A stretch of 14,952 nt of DNA from an uncultured Corynebacterium sp. (GTDB taxonomy: Bacteria > Actinomycetota > Actinomycetes > Mycobacteriales > Mycobacteriaceae). The stretch is taken from NCBI RefSeq assembly GCF_946222985.1, contig NZ_CAMIFY010000062.1:1-14952 (forward strand), written 5' to 3'. Below are positions 1-6,220 of the stretch, piece after piece (within the stretch, counting starts at the first letter, position 1; each line of letters starts with the position of its first letter). The position numbers and the translations under genes are program-made. The notes below the pieces were generated by a model. The model saw only the letters and a list, made by a program, of their open reading frames with translations, was not told the origin of the DNA and did no database searches.

Positions 1-294
1 GCAGACGTGGGTGCTCACCTCCGGGCTGCCGATGGCCGCCATCCTGCTGGTGCTGGTGCTGGTGCTGGTGCTGGTGCGGATGCCGGCGCTGCGCCGGGGC
101 CCGCGCCGATCAACCCGGACCGCACCCGGACGGCGGCCGAACTGGCCCGCCGGGTCCCGCCCGAGGGCCTGCTGGCGTGCATCGACGCGGTGATGGACGC
201 CCGCGAGGCGATGTCGCGCAACGTGCGCCCGGCCGTCGCCCTGGACGGGCTGATGGGCTCGATGCAACTGGCGTGCCGCGTCGGGCAGAGGTGA
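1..294 (+). CDS. holB: DNA polymerase III subunit delta' C-terminal end (partial)
   Basis: This is the 3' end of a gene entering from the left edge in frame 1 and stopping with TGA at 292-294, leaving 97 residues. The last ~60 residues, with the pieces LLACIDAVMDAREAM and NVRPAVALDGLMGSMQLA, resemble the C-terminal helical domain of the clamp-loader delta' subunit of actinobacteria, which helps load the sliding clamp during replication. Ahead of it lies a low-complexity Ala/Gly/Pro linker (residues ~14-36) encoded by a hexanucleotide repeat. tRNA-Thr follows on the same strand, an order I recall from corynebacteria and mycobacteria. The N-terminal AAA+ part is outside the window, so the call rests on the tail alone. 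Confidence 0.72.
   Translation, partial: ADVGAHLRAADGRHPAGAGAGAGAGADAGAAPGPAPINPDRTRTAAELARRVPPEGLLACIDAVMDAREAMSRNVRPAVALDGLMGSMQLACRVGQR
46..75 (+). repeat. GCTGGT hexanucleotide tandem repeat, 5 copies
   Basis: Five perfect head-to-tail copies of GCTGGT lie in frame inside the delta' gene and encode (Ala-Gly)5. Because the unit is six bases, slippage would change linker length without shifting the frame. Confidence 0.9.
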
Positions 295-385
295 GCGGCC
301 GGGCCCGCGGCCTCGCCGCGACCGGCGTCCGTCACCCGCATCGACACCGGTGGGGGCCGGATTTTGGGCCGCGCGGGCGGTGCGT

Positions 386-391
386 TAAGAT
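386..391 (+). promoter_or_regulatory. Putative -10 element of the tRNA-Thr promoter
   Basis: TAAGAT fits the TANNNT form of actinobacterial sigma-A -10 elements. It lies 47 bases before the tRNA 5' end, in the only AT-rich patch between the delta' stop and the tRNA. The hexamer 17 bases upstream (TTTGGG at 363-368) is a poor -35, so this rests mainly on the -10 and its position. Confidence 0.4.
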
Positions 392-438
392 TTCGGACGG
401 TAACCACGCGCGTCGGTGACGCCGCATGTGGCGACCAC

Positions 439-514
439 GCCGCCTTAGCTCAGTCGGTAGAGCGCTTCACTCGTAATGAAAAGGTCGCGAGTTCGATTCT
501 CGCAGGCGGCTCCA
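439..514 (+). tRNA. tRNA-Thr (anticodon CGT)
   Basis: The cloverleaf can be traced fully. The acceptor stem is GCCGCCT (439-445) with AGGCGGC (504-510). The D stem is GCTC/GAGC (448-451/460-463). The anticodon stem is 465-469/477-481 with loop CTCGTAA and anticodon CGT at 472-474. The T stem is GCGAG/CTCGC (487-491/499-503) with loop TTCGATT. The discriminator is T511 and the CCA end is encoded at 512-514. The outermost anticodon-stem pair (C465, A481) is mismatched and the rest pairs well. It reads ACG threonine codons and appears to be a single-tRNA transcript closed by its own terminator. Confidence 0.97.
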
Positions 515-520
515 CGAAGA

Positions 521-554
521 CCCCGGGTCAACCAAATGGTTGGCCCGGGGTTTT
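521..554 (+). terminator. Rho-independent terminator of tRNA-Thr
   Basis: A 13-pair stem with a single T-G wobble has arms 521-533 and 538-550, starting CCCCGGG and ending CCCGGGG, around the loop AAAT. TTTTC follows at once. It begins seven bases after the tRNA CCA. Confidence 0.92.
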
Positions 555-655
555 CTCGTCGTGGGGCAGAGGCAGCGGGAGGGACGGCCGCGCTTCCGAA
601 GCACCCAACGCACCCGCCCCACATGCGCCGGCACCAACCGCACCCACCGCATACG

Positions 656-695
656 CCGGCACCCGCCGCCCCGGGTCGGGGTCGGCGGGTGCCGG
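656..695 (-). terminator. Strong hairpin downstream of the MHS transporter, probable terminator
   Basis: A perfect 13-base inverted repeat has arms CCGGCACCCGCCG at 656-668 and its complement at 683-695. The 14-base loop can itself pair CCCC with GGGG. It lies 77 bases past the stop of the minus-strand transporter, between two converging units. No T tract follows on either strand, so it would be a U-less terminator of the kind proposed in GC-rich actinobacteria. Its directionality is not certain. Confidence 0.5.
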
Positions 696-771
696 GTGAA
701 ACGGTTCGGCCCGGTGGACGGGCCGCGCGAAGGGCGTTCAGGCGCCTTGGCGCTTCAGCCGCATTCGAGCC

Positions 772-2097
772 TTAGACCTCTTCGTGCTTCATGTTCAGCA
801 GGTCGCGGTCTTCCATGTTCTTCGGCAGCATCAGCAGCGCGATGAACGCGGGGACGGTCAGGGCGATGAGGTAGACGGAGATCATCCAGGCCTGGCCGGT
901 CTCGTCGAGGATCAGCTGGGCGATCATCGGGGCGAACGCGCCGCCGAGGATCGCGCCCAGGGCGTAGGCGATGGAGACGCCGGAGTAGCGCACGTCGGCG
1001 GGGAACATCTCGGCGTACATCGCCGGCTGCGGGCCGAGGGTCAGCGCCAGCGGGATCGCCAGCATCGCGATGGCCAGCACGTAGAGCCACGGGTTGGCGG
1101 AGTCGATGAGGAACCACATGACGGCCTCGACGAACACCAGCAGGACGTAGCCGATGATGAACGTGTTGCGGCGGCCGATCTTGTCCGACCACGCGCCGGC
1201 GACGAACATGAACACCGTCCACAGGATGCCGCCGATGAGCGTGCCGGTCCATGCGACGGCCGGGGACATGCCCAGCGTCTTCTGGGCGTAGGAGCCGAGG
1301 AAGGCGATGACCAGGTAACCGGCGGCCTGCTGGGCGGCGAAGATCAGCGCGCCCTGGATGACCTTGCCCCAGTGCTTCTTGAACAGCAGCGGCAGCGGCG
1401 CGGAGCGCTGGGCCGACTCGGCCTGCATGGCCTGGAACACGGGGGACTCGTCGACGAGGCGACGGATGGCGTAGCCGATGACGACCAGGACGATGGAGAG
1501 CAGGAACGGGATTCGCCAGCCCCACTCGAGGTAGTTGTCGGTGCCGACGATGCCCATGGTGATGAGCATGACCGCGGTGGCCAGCGTCAGGCCCAGCGGG
1601 ACGCCGGACTGCGGGAAGGCGCCGAAGAAGCCGCGACGGTGGTCGGGGGCGTACTCGACGGACATCAGGGCCGCGCCGCCCCACTCGCCGCCGGCGGAGA
1701 CGCCCTGCAGGATGCGCAGGAGGATCAGCAGGATCGGTGCGGCGATGCCGATGGTGTCGTAGGTGGGCAGCACACCGATGAGGAAGGTGGCCACGCCCAT
1801 GCCGATGAGGGTGAACACCAGGATCATCTTGCGGCCGTAGGTGTCGCCGAGGTGGCCGGCGATGACGGCGCCCAGGGGGCGGAACAGGAAGGAGATGCCC
1901 AGGGTCGCCCAGGCGATGATCTGCGCGAACTGCGCGTTATCCTGCGAGGCGGGCTCGAGGTAGAGCGGCGCGAGGACGATGCCCGCGGCCTGCGCGTAGA
2001 TGAGGAAGTCGTACCACTCGATGGTGGTGCCGATGAGCGTGCCCGAAAGGACGCGCTTGCGCTGCTTGGGATCAGCGGCGACGAGGGACGTGGTCAT
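772..2097 (-). CDS. MHS-family major facilitator (metabolite:proton symporter)
   Basis: A 441-residue, 12-helix inner-membrane transporter of the ProP/KgtP/ShiA branch of the MFS. Family marks: EWYDF in TM1 (27-31), the loop motif GHLGDTYGRK (81-90), RILQGVSAGGEWGGA (128-142), the second-half loop DKIGRR (305-310) and AEMFPADVRYSG (362-373). Members import organic acids or osmolytes with protons, but the substrate cannot be read from sequence. The ATG at 2097 is preferred over an in-frame start at 2139 because GGAG (2103-2106) sits five bases before it and the family's usual N-terminus begins shortly after. The gene stands alone on the minus strand behind a long non-coding leader region and is probably separately controlled. 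Confidence 0.9.
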   Translation of the reverse strand: MTTSLVAADPKQRKRVLSGTLIGTTIEWYDFLIYAQAAGIVLAPLYLEPASQDNAQFAQIIAWATLGISFLFRPLGAVIAGHLGDTYGRKMILVFTLIGMGVATFLIGVLPTYDTIGIAAPILLILLRILQGVSAGGEWGGAALMSVEYAPDHRRGFFGAFPQSGVPLGLTLATAVMLITMGIVGTDNYLEWGWRIPFLLSIVLVVIGYAIRRLVDESPVFQAMQAESAQRSAPLPLLFKKHWGKVIQGALIFAAQQAAGYLVIAFLGSYAQKTLGMSPAVAWTGTLIGGILWTVFMFVAGAWSDKIGRRNTFIIGYVLLVFVEAVMWFLIDSANPWLYVLAIAMLAIPLALTLGPQPAMYAEMFPADVRYSGVSIAYALGAILGGAFAPMIAQLILDETGQAWMISVYLIALTVPAFIALLMLPKNMEDRDLLNMKHEEV

Positions 2098-2361
2098 GAA
2101 GTCTCCGGCTTTCGGATCGGTTCGGGAGCACGGTCGCACGGGGCTCGTCGCGGCGGTGGCCGCGGAGGGTCCGGGTGTCCGGTCTCCGCGTCATCGTCGT
2201 CGATGGTCCCCGGGTTCCCGTGGGAGGAATCGGGTGCGCGGCACGGTGGTTGCGGGCCGCGAAAGCGGGCGGCGCATGAACGCGTCGCGAGCGGATCGTA
2301 TTCTGACACAACCGGGGCGCTCGGTCAGCTGCTTCGGTTTCCGGAAGGATCGGCTTTTCGG

Positions 2362-2462
2362 GGTGCGGGGGTGGCCGTGGAGGGGCGCGGTTTGACCCCG
2401 TGGGCCCGTGGTGGGGGCGGTTTTCGGTCGAGTCGGGCATGACCCCACGGTGCGGGGGTGGC
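2362..2462. repeat. 14-base direct repeat GGTGCGGGGGTGGC, two copies, with a shorter third copy outside
   Basis: The motif is identical at 2362-2375 and 2449-2462, spaced 87 bases. Its 11-base core GCGGGGGTGGC occurs again at 2698-2708. Surrounding pieces are loosely duplicated too: CTTTTCGG/GTTTTCGG precede the copies and TGACCCC occurs nearby twice. On the transcribed strand of the transporter leader these are C-rich tracts. Confidence 0.75.
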
Positions 2463-2625
2463 TGTCGGGGGTGTGCAGGTCGCTTGACGACGGGGGCACC
2501 CGCCGCGCCGTGATTCGCGGACCTGGGCGAATCGGACATTCACCGCTGAAGAATAAGTACATAACCATTGCCCGGGGTCGGCCGTCCGGACCCAAGTTCA
2601 GTGACGGAAGTGGCGCCTGTGGCGC

Positions 2626-2654
2626 AAGTTAAGTCGACTATCACGGAATGGCAA
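2626..2654 (-). promoter_or_regulatory. Putative sigma-A promoter facing the MHS transporter
   Basis: Read on the minus strand, TTGCCA (2654-2649, five of six to TTGACA) is followed after 17 bases by TAACTT (2631-2626, TANNNT form). Transcription would start near 2619, giving the transporter a leader of about 520 bases. It is the best two-element promoter I saw in the region, though it could instead serve an unseen small RNA. Confidence 0.4.
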
Positions 2655-2744
2655 CGGCGTGGTCGCGGCCGTGAAAAGGGTGGCGCACGCCGGGCGCGCG
2701 GGGGTGGCGTCGACCCACCCCTGTACGGGGGTGCAGGTGATCCG

Positions 2745-2768
2745 CCGCCCGTTTTTCGAGCCGGGCGG
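2745..2768 (-). terminator. Hairpin just after the ABC ATPase stop, possible terminator
   Basis: CCGCCCG (2745-2751) pairs perfectly with CGGGCGG (2762-2768) across a 10-base loop, 14 bases past the ATPase stop on the minus strand. No T run follows, so termination is only suggested. Confidence 0.35.
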
Positions 2769-2781
2769 GGAGCGAAAAGGT

Positions 2782-3840
2782 TCAGCGAATGGATCGTCGC
2801 GACGGTTCGGCGGAGTGATCGGTGACGCGACCGTCGGCGTGCCCCGCGACTCGACTGGTGGCGCGACCGGCGTGCGGGCCGTCTCCCCGGCGCACGGGCG
2901 CGACCACGGGGCCGTCGGGACGGTGCAGCACCTCCACGTCGGCGCCGTAGACCGCGGCGATGCGCTCGGCGGTGAGGATGTCGGCGGGGGAGCCGATGGA
3001 GTCGAGGGCACCGTCGTCGAGCAAGGCGACGCGATCGCCGTGCTGGGCGGCCAACGTCAGATCGTGCATGGCCGCGACGACGGTCAGGCCGCGCTCGGCG
3101 CGCACCGATTCCACCAGCTCCAGGACGTCCTGGGCGTGGCCGATGTCGAGGGCGGAGGTCGGTTCGTCGAGAAGCAGGATCCGCGGCTCCTGCGCCAGCG
3201 CCCGGGCCAGGGTGACGCGCTGGCGCTCGCCGCCGGACAACTCCGACACCGCGCGGTCGGCGAACCCGGTCAGCCCGAGCGTGGCCAGGGTGGCGTCGGT
3301 GACCGAGTGGTTGTCGGCGCCGAACGCGCGGCCGTGGGGATGACGCCCGAGATGGACGTAATCGCGCACCGCCATGCCATCGGGGATGACGGGGGTCTGC
3401 GGCATCAGCGCCACCGTGCGGGCCAGCGCCCGGCGACGGCGATGGGCGGCAGGCGAGTGACGGCGCACCGCATGGGCGGCACCGGAGCCGCCCACGATGT
3501 CGCGGCCGGCCATGGAGATCGTGCCGGAGCTGGGCTCGAGGACCTGGGCCAGCGCGTGGAGCAGCGTCGACTTTCCGCAGCCGTTGGGGCCGAGCAGCGT
3601 CAGCCACCCGCCGGCGGGCACGGAGAAGGACACGCCGGCCACGGCGTCGCCGTCGGCGCCGTCGTGGCGGACGACGACGTCGCGGCACTCGACCGCGTCG
3701 CCGCCGCGGGAACTCTCCGGGTTGGCCGGGTCGCCCGGGCCGCGGGGGTCGGTGGCGATCGGGGAGGAGACGTGGGAGGCCGCTCCGGCGGCCTCGGCTG
3801 CTCCGTCGGTCAATGCCCGGGTGTTCTGTGCGTCGGTCAT
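2782..3840 (-). CDS. ABC transporter ATPase, siderophore/cobalamin type
   Basis: A 352-residue cytoplasmic nucleotide-binding subunit that powers the FecCD permease encoded just before it. All catalytic motifs are present: Walker A GPNGCGKST (84-92), Q-loop Gln148 in MPQ, signature LSGGE (201-205), Walker B ILLLDE (222-226) and H-loop His259 in MHD. The ATG at 3840 overlaps the permease stop as ATGA, which fixes the start despite an unusual ~48-residue Ala/Gly/Pro-rich N-terminal extension. The stretch between GRD (112-114) and the Q-loop is about 15 residues longer than I expect for this family and rich in His/Arg/Ala. A hydrophilic tail follows residue ~318. Family is certain; the ligand is not. 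Confidence 0.92.
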   Translation of the reverse strand: MTDAQNTRALTDGAAEAAGAASHVSSPIATDPRGPGDPANPESSRGGDAVECRDVVVRHDGADGDAVAGVSFSVPAGGWLTLLGPNGCGKSTLLHALAQVLEPSSGTISMAGRDIVGGSGAAHAVRRHSPAAHRRRRALARTVALMPQTPVIPDGMAVRDYVHLGRHPHGRAFGADNHSVTDATLATLGLTGFADRAVSELSGGERQRVTLARALAQEPRILLLDEPTSALDIGHAQDVLELVESVRAERGLTVVAAMHDLTLAAQHGDRVALLDDGALDSIGSPADILTAERIAAVYGADVEVLHRPDGPVVAPVRRGDGPHAGRATSRVAGHADGRVTDHSAEPSRRSIR

Positions 3841-4898
3841 GCGGCGGCCCTGCCCGTCCGGCTGAAGCGGCGCAGGATGAAGAGGAAGAACGGCGCGCCG
3901 ACGGCGGCGGTGACCACGCCGACCGGCAGCTCCGACGGCGCCAGCGCCGTGCGCGCGATGGTGTCGGCGAGCACGAGGAAAATCGCGCCCCAGATCACCG
4001 TCAGCGGCAGCAGCAGCCGATGGCCGGGGCCGACGACCAACCGCAGCGCATGCGGCACGATGATGCCCACGAACCCGATCAAACCGGACACGCTGACCAC
4101 CGCCGCCGTGCCCAGCGTCGCCACGGCCACCAGGGCCAGGCGGGCGACGCCGGGGTCGACGCCGAGGGTGCGCGCCTCGAGGTCGCCGACGGTCATCACG
4201 TCGAGGACGCGGGCGGCGCCGAGGATGATGACCCAGCACAGCACCGCCGGCACCGCGACCAACGCCACCGCGCCCCAATCCGACACCCCGAGGTTGCCGA
4301 GCATCCACGAATACACGCGCTGGATGGTGTCGATGTTGCGCTGCTGGACGAAGGTCTGGGCGGCGTTGGCGAAGGCCGCCACCGCCACGCCGGCGAGCAC
4401 CACCACCGTCGCCGATGCCCCGTGGCCCACGCCGCGGCTGACGGCGTAGGTCGCCGACACCGCGACGACGCCGCCGATGAACGCCGCCGCCACCACCCCG
4501 GCACCGCCACCGCCGAACCCGACGGCCGCACCGGCGACGACGGCCACCGTCACGCCCAGGCCCGCCCCGGAGGACACCCCCAGCAGGTACGGGTCGGCCA
4601 GGGGATTGCGGAACACCGCCTGATAGGCCGCGCCGGCCACCGCCAGCGTCGCGCCGACGATGATCGCCATCGCCACGCGCGGCAGACGGATCTGCCACAG
4701 CACCGCATGATCGCGCCCGGACATCTCCCCGACGCCGACGAGCTCGCGCAGCACGTCGGCCATCGGCAACCCCACCGCCCCCGTCAGCGTCGACGCCAGC
4801 GCGACGGCGACGAGCACCACCGTCGACAGCGCGATCGCGGCCACGGCGGACGGTCGCTTGACGACGTCCCTCCGTCGCGTGCCGGTCACCGTCGTCAT
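3837..4898 (-). CDS. FecCD-family ABC permease for iron-siderophore, haem or cobalamin uptake
   Basis: A 353-residue membrane permease with about ten hydrophobic segments. Family marks: RLPR (71-74), the conserved FRNPLADPYLLGVSSGA stretch (96-112), the ATPase-contacting loop FVGIIVPHALR (276-286) and the C-terminal ELPVGVVTAAVGAPFF (323-338). The ATG at 4898 is chosen over a TTG eight codons upstream (4922) because a purine-rich GAGAG lies upstream at a usable distance and the TTG has no site of its own. It follows the lipoprotein gene by 112 bases and overlaps the ATPase start by four, so the three genes form one operon. A single permease gene implies a homodimer. Confidence 0.92.
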   Translation of the reverse strand: MTTVTGTRRRDVVKRPSAVAAIALSTVVLVAVALASTLTGAVGLPMADVLRELVGVGEMSGRDHAVLWQIRLPRVAMAIIVGATLAVAGAAYQAVFRNPLADPYLLGVSSGAGLGVTVAVVAGAAVGFGGGGAGVVAAAFIGGVVAVSATYAVSRGVGHGASATVVVLAGVAVAAFANAAQTFVQQRNIDTIQRVYSWMLGNLGVSDWGAVALVAVPAVLCWVIILGAARVLDVMTVGDLEARTLGVDPGVARLALVAVATLGTAAVVSVSGLIGFVGIIVPHALRLVVGPGHRLLLPLTVIWGAIFLVLADTIARTALAPSELPVGVVTAAVGAPFFLFILRRFSRTGRAAA

Positions 4899-5010
4899 CG
4901 TGGAATCCGCTCTCGATCGCAATGTGGGCCGGGCACCGCGTCGACGCCCGACGCCCGGTCACGCCCGCCTTCGGGCATTCCCCCGAATTCTAGTCGCCGA
5001 AAGCGACGCG

Positions 5011-6069
5011 TCAGTTCGCCGCGGCGGGGACGGAGACGTCGTCAAGCGACTCCGCGACCGACCGGAACAACTCCGGCAGACGCGGCCCCCACCGCGACGC
5101 GAGGTCCTCGTCGAGCGCGACGATGCGACCCTCGCGCACAGCGGTGATCGCGTCCCACCCGGGGCGCGCCGCGACGTCGTCGGCGGTCATCGACTCCGAG
5201 GTGGAGTTGGCCAGGAAAATCAGGTCCGGATCGGCGCCGATGATCGCCTCGACGTTGAGCTGCGGATAGTCCGACTCGCCCGTGGCGATCGACGACAGGC
5301 CGAACATCCCGTAGACGCTGCCCAGGAACGTCGCGTCGGTGACGGAATAATGATCCGACGACACCTCGTGGTAGTAGGTCAGCCCCGCCTCGCGGACCTC
5401 GGCCGGCACCGAATCCACCGCCGCGGCGATGTCGGTTTCCATGTCGCGGACGACTTCGGCGGCCGAGCCGATGTTGCCCGTGGCCGCACCCAGCGTCTCG
5501 ATTTGCGCGTAGGCGTCGTCGACGTCGGTGGCCGCCGGCAGATGCAGCACCGGCACGTCGACCGCGGCCAGGCCATTGGTGAAGGAATCCTCCTCCGACG
5601 AGACCACCACCAGGTCCGGATCATGGGCGATGACCGACTCGACGTTGGGGCGATGGCCCGACAACCCCTCGACGACCGGGGCCTCCGGCGGGAAATACGA
5701 GTACTCGTCGACCGCGACGACCTGGTCGCCGGCGTCGATGGCGAACAACGACTCCGTCGCCGAGGGCGACAGGCTCACGATCCGCTCCGGACGCTCCTCG
5801 ATGGTCAGCTCCCCGTCGGCGTTCCCCGAGGCCACCGTGACCGGGAACGCGCCGTCGGACGCCGTGCCGTTCGACCCGCCCGCGCCGGCTCCATCGGAAC
5901 CGTCGGAACCGGCGTCGGTGCCCCCGTCGGACGCGCACCCGGCCAGCACCAGCGCCGAGACCATCAATCCCGCGAAGGCGGCGAGGCCGCGGGCAGGGGA
6001 GCGGCGGGTGGTGTTGCGGCTGGTGGCGCAGCTGGTGCGGCGCGATGAAGGGGACGACGGAGCGAGCAT
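5011..6069 (-). CDS. Substrate-binding lipoprotein of the ABC importer (BtuF/FepB-like)
   Basis: A 352-residue periplasmic-binding-type protein anchored outside the membrane. A hydrophobic segment (29-43) ends in the lipobox LAGC with lipidated Cys45, followed by a Gly/Ser/Asp linker (46-74). The mature part has the two-lobe cluster-A layout: PERIVSLSPSATE (94-106) and NVESVIAHDPDLVV (142-155) in the N lobe, LNVEAIIGADPDLIFLAN (271-288) in the C lobe. This order resembles cobalamin binders (BtuF) and ferric-siderophore binders alike. No cobalamin riboswitch is visible upstream. The ATG at 6069 has GGGAG (6078-6074) four bases before it. The signal peptide is long, with arginine pairs at 10-11 and 22-23. 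Confidence 0.9.
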   Translation of the reverse strand: MLAPSSPSSRRTSCATSRNTTRRSPARGLAAFAGLMVSALVLAGCASDGGTDAGSDGSDGAGAGGSNGTASDGAFPVTVASGNADGELTIEERPERIVSLSPSATESLFAIDAGDQVVAVDEYSYFPPEAPVVEGLSGHRPNVESVIAHDPDLVVVSSEEDSFTNGLAAVDVPVLHLPAATDVDDAYAQIETLGAATGNIGSAAEVVRDMETDIAAAVDSVPAEVREAGLTYYHEVSSDHYSVTDATFLGSVYGMFGLSSIATGESDYPQLNVEAIIGADPDLIFLANSTSESMTADDVAARPGWDAITAVREGRIVALDEDLASRWGPRLPELFRSVAESLDDVSVPAAAN

Positions 6070-6110
6070 GATTCTCCCGAAGATCAAGTGAAAACCGGAC
6101 GGTGACCCCG

Positions 6111-6116
6111 AGCCTA
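6111..6116 (-). promoter_or_regulatory. Putative -10 of the ABC importer operon, overlapping a DtxR-box-like half site
   Basis: TAGGCT on the minus strand is a TANNNT -10 placed 42 bases before the lipoprotein ATG. It lies inside GGTTAGGCT, which equals the central nine bases of the iron-regulator box consensus TTAGGTTAGSCTAACCTAA. The outer parts of the box do not match, so iron control is only a suggestion. Confidence 0.35.
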
Positions 6117-6138
6117 ACCCGCGGTCCGGCGCCGGCGG

Positions 6139-6161
6139 CCCCACCCCGAAACGGGGCGGGG
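6139..6161. promoter_or_regulatory. GC hairpin in the divergent intergenic region
   Basis: CCCCaCCCCG (6139-6148) and CGGGGcGGGG (6152-6161) pair over ten positions with one A-C mismatch around the loop AAA. It sits between the divergent starts of the ABC operon and the plus-strand MFS gene, next to the palindrome CCGGCGCCGG (6126-6135). No T tract follows, so it may be an operator or a barrier rather than a terminator. Confidence 0.35.
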
Positions 6162-6207
6162 CGAACGGCGTTTGGGACCATCCCGCGATACGCGGTTCGA
6201 CGAGTCG

Positions 6208-6213
6208 TAAAGT
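6208..6213 (+). promoter_or_regulatory. Leaderless-type -10 element of the MFS gene
   Basis: TAAAGT ends seven bases before the ATG at 6221, which places the expected transcription start on or next to the A of the ATG. No Shine-Dalgarno sequence lies upstream. A palindrome CCGCG-ATA-CGCGG (6183-6195) covers the -35 position. Confidence 0.55.
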
Positions 6214-6220
6214 GTGCCGC

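Larger units (their letters stand above)
2098..2781. other. 684-base non-coding region between the ABC ATPase and the MHS transporter
   Basis: No convincing gene is present. Short open frames on both strands are rich in Arg/Pro/Gly, lack the third-position G/C bias of the real genes and match nothing I recognise. The stretch holds three copies of GCGGGGGTGGC, alternative hairpins at 2701-2733, a further hairpin just past the ATPase stop (arms 2745-2751 and 2762-2768), an AT-rich patch at 2549-2568, and a promoter-like pair facing the transporter (2626-2654). It is probably the 3' end of the ABC operon plus a long regulatory leader for the transporter. Confidence 0.6.

Noticed and set aside
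439..554. tRNA-Thr as an integration site for a mobile element
   Set aside because: There is no integrase, and I noticed no repeat of the tRNA 3' end elsewhere; the tRNA is followed directly by its own terminator and a housekeeping-type gene.
656..695. Long inverted repeat as a possible mobile-element end
   Set aside because: No transposase or target duplication is nearby; its place between converging genes fits a terminator better.
784..2442. 552-codon open frame on the plus strand opposite the MHS transporter
   Set aside because: It is an antisense by-product of high GC: its composition is Asp/Glu/Gln/His/Arg/Gly-rich and the opposite strand encodes a clear MFS protein.
2072..2595. Several minus-strand small frames upstream of the MHS transporter (72-155 codons)
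   Set aside because: Pro/Arg/His-rich, weak third-position bias, some running into the transporter gene. A TATTCT hexamer near 2550 is suggestive but not enough to call a gene.
2568..2825. 85-codon plus-strand frame with a TTG start
   Set aside because: No ribosome site or good promoter, Gly/Arg-rich product, many codons ending in A or T unlike real genes here, and it runs into the ATPase gene antisense.
2659..4449. 596-codon plus-strand frame opposite the ABC genes
   Set aside because: It runs antisense to the ATPase and permease, whose motifs are complete; low-complexity product with no recognisable domain.
2782..4962. Apparent 726-residue extended frame of the ABC ATPase
   Set aside because: The first half reads the permease gene in the wrong frame and is Arg/Gly-rich. 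The ATGA overlap at 3840 gives a normal start.
6070..6220. Cobalamin riboswitch upstream of the BtuF-like gene
   Set aside because: The 151-base gap is too short for a typical one and holds no recognisable B12-box; it contains GC palindromes instead.
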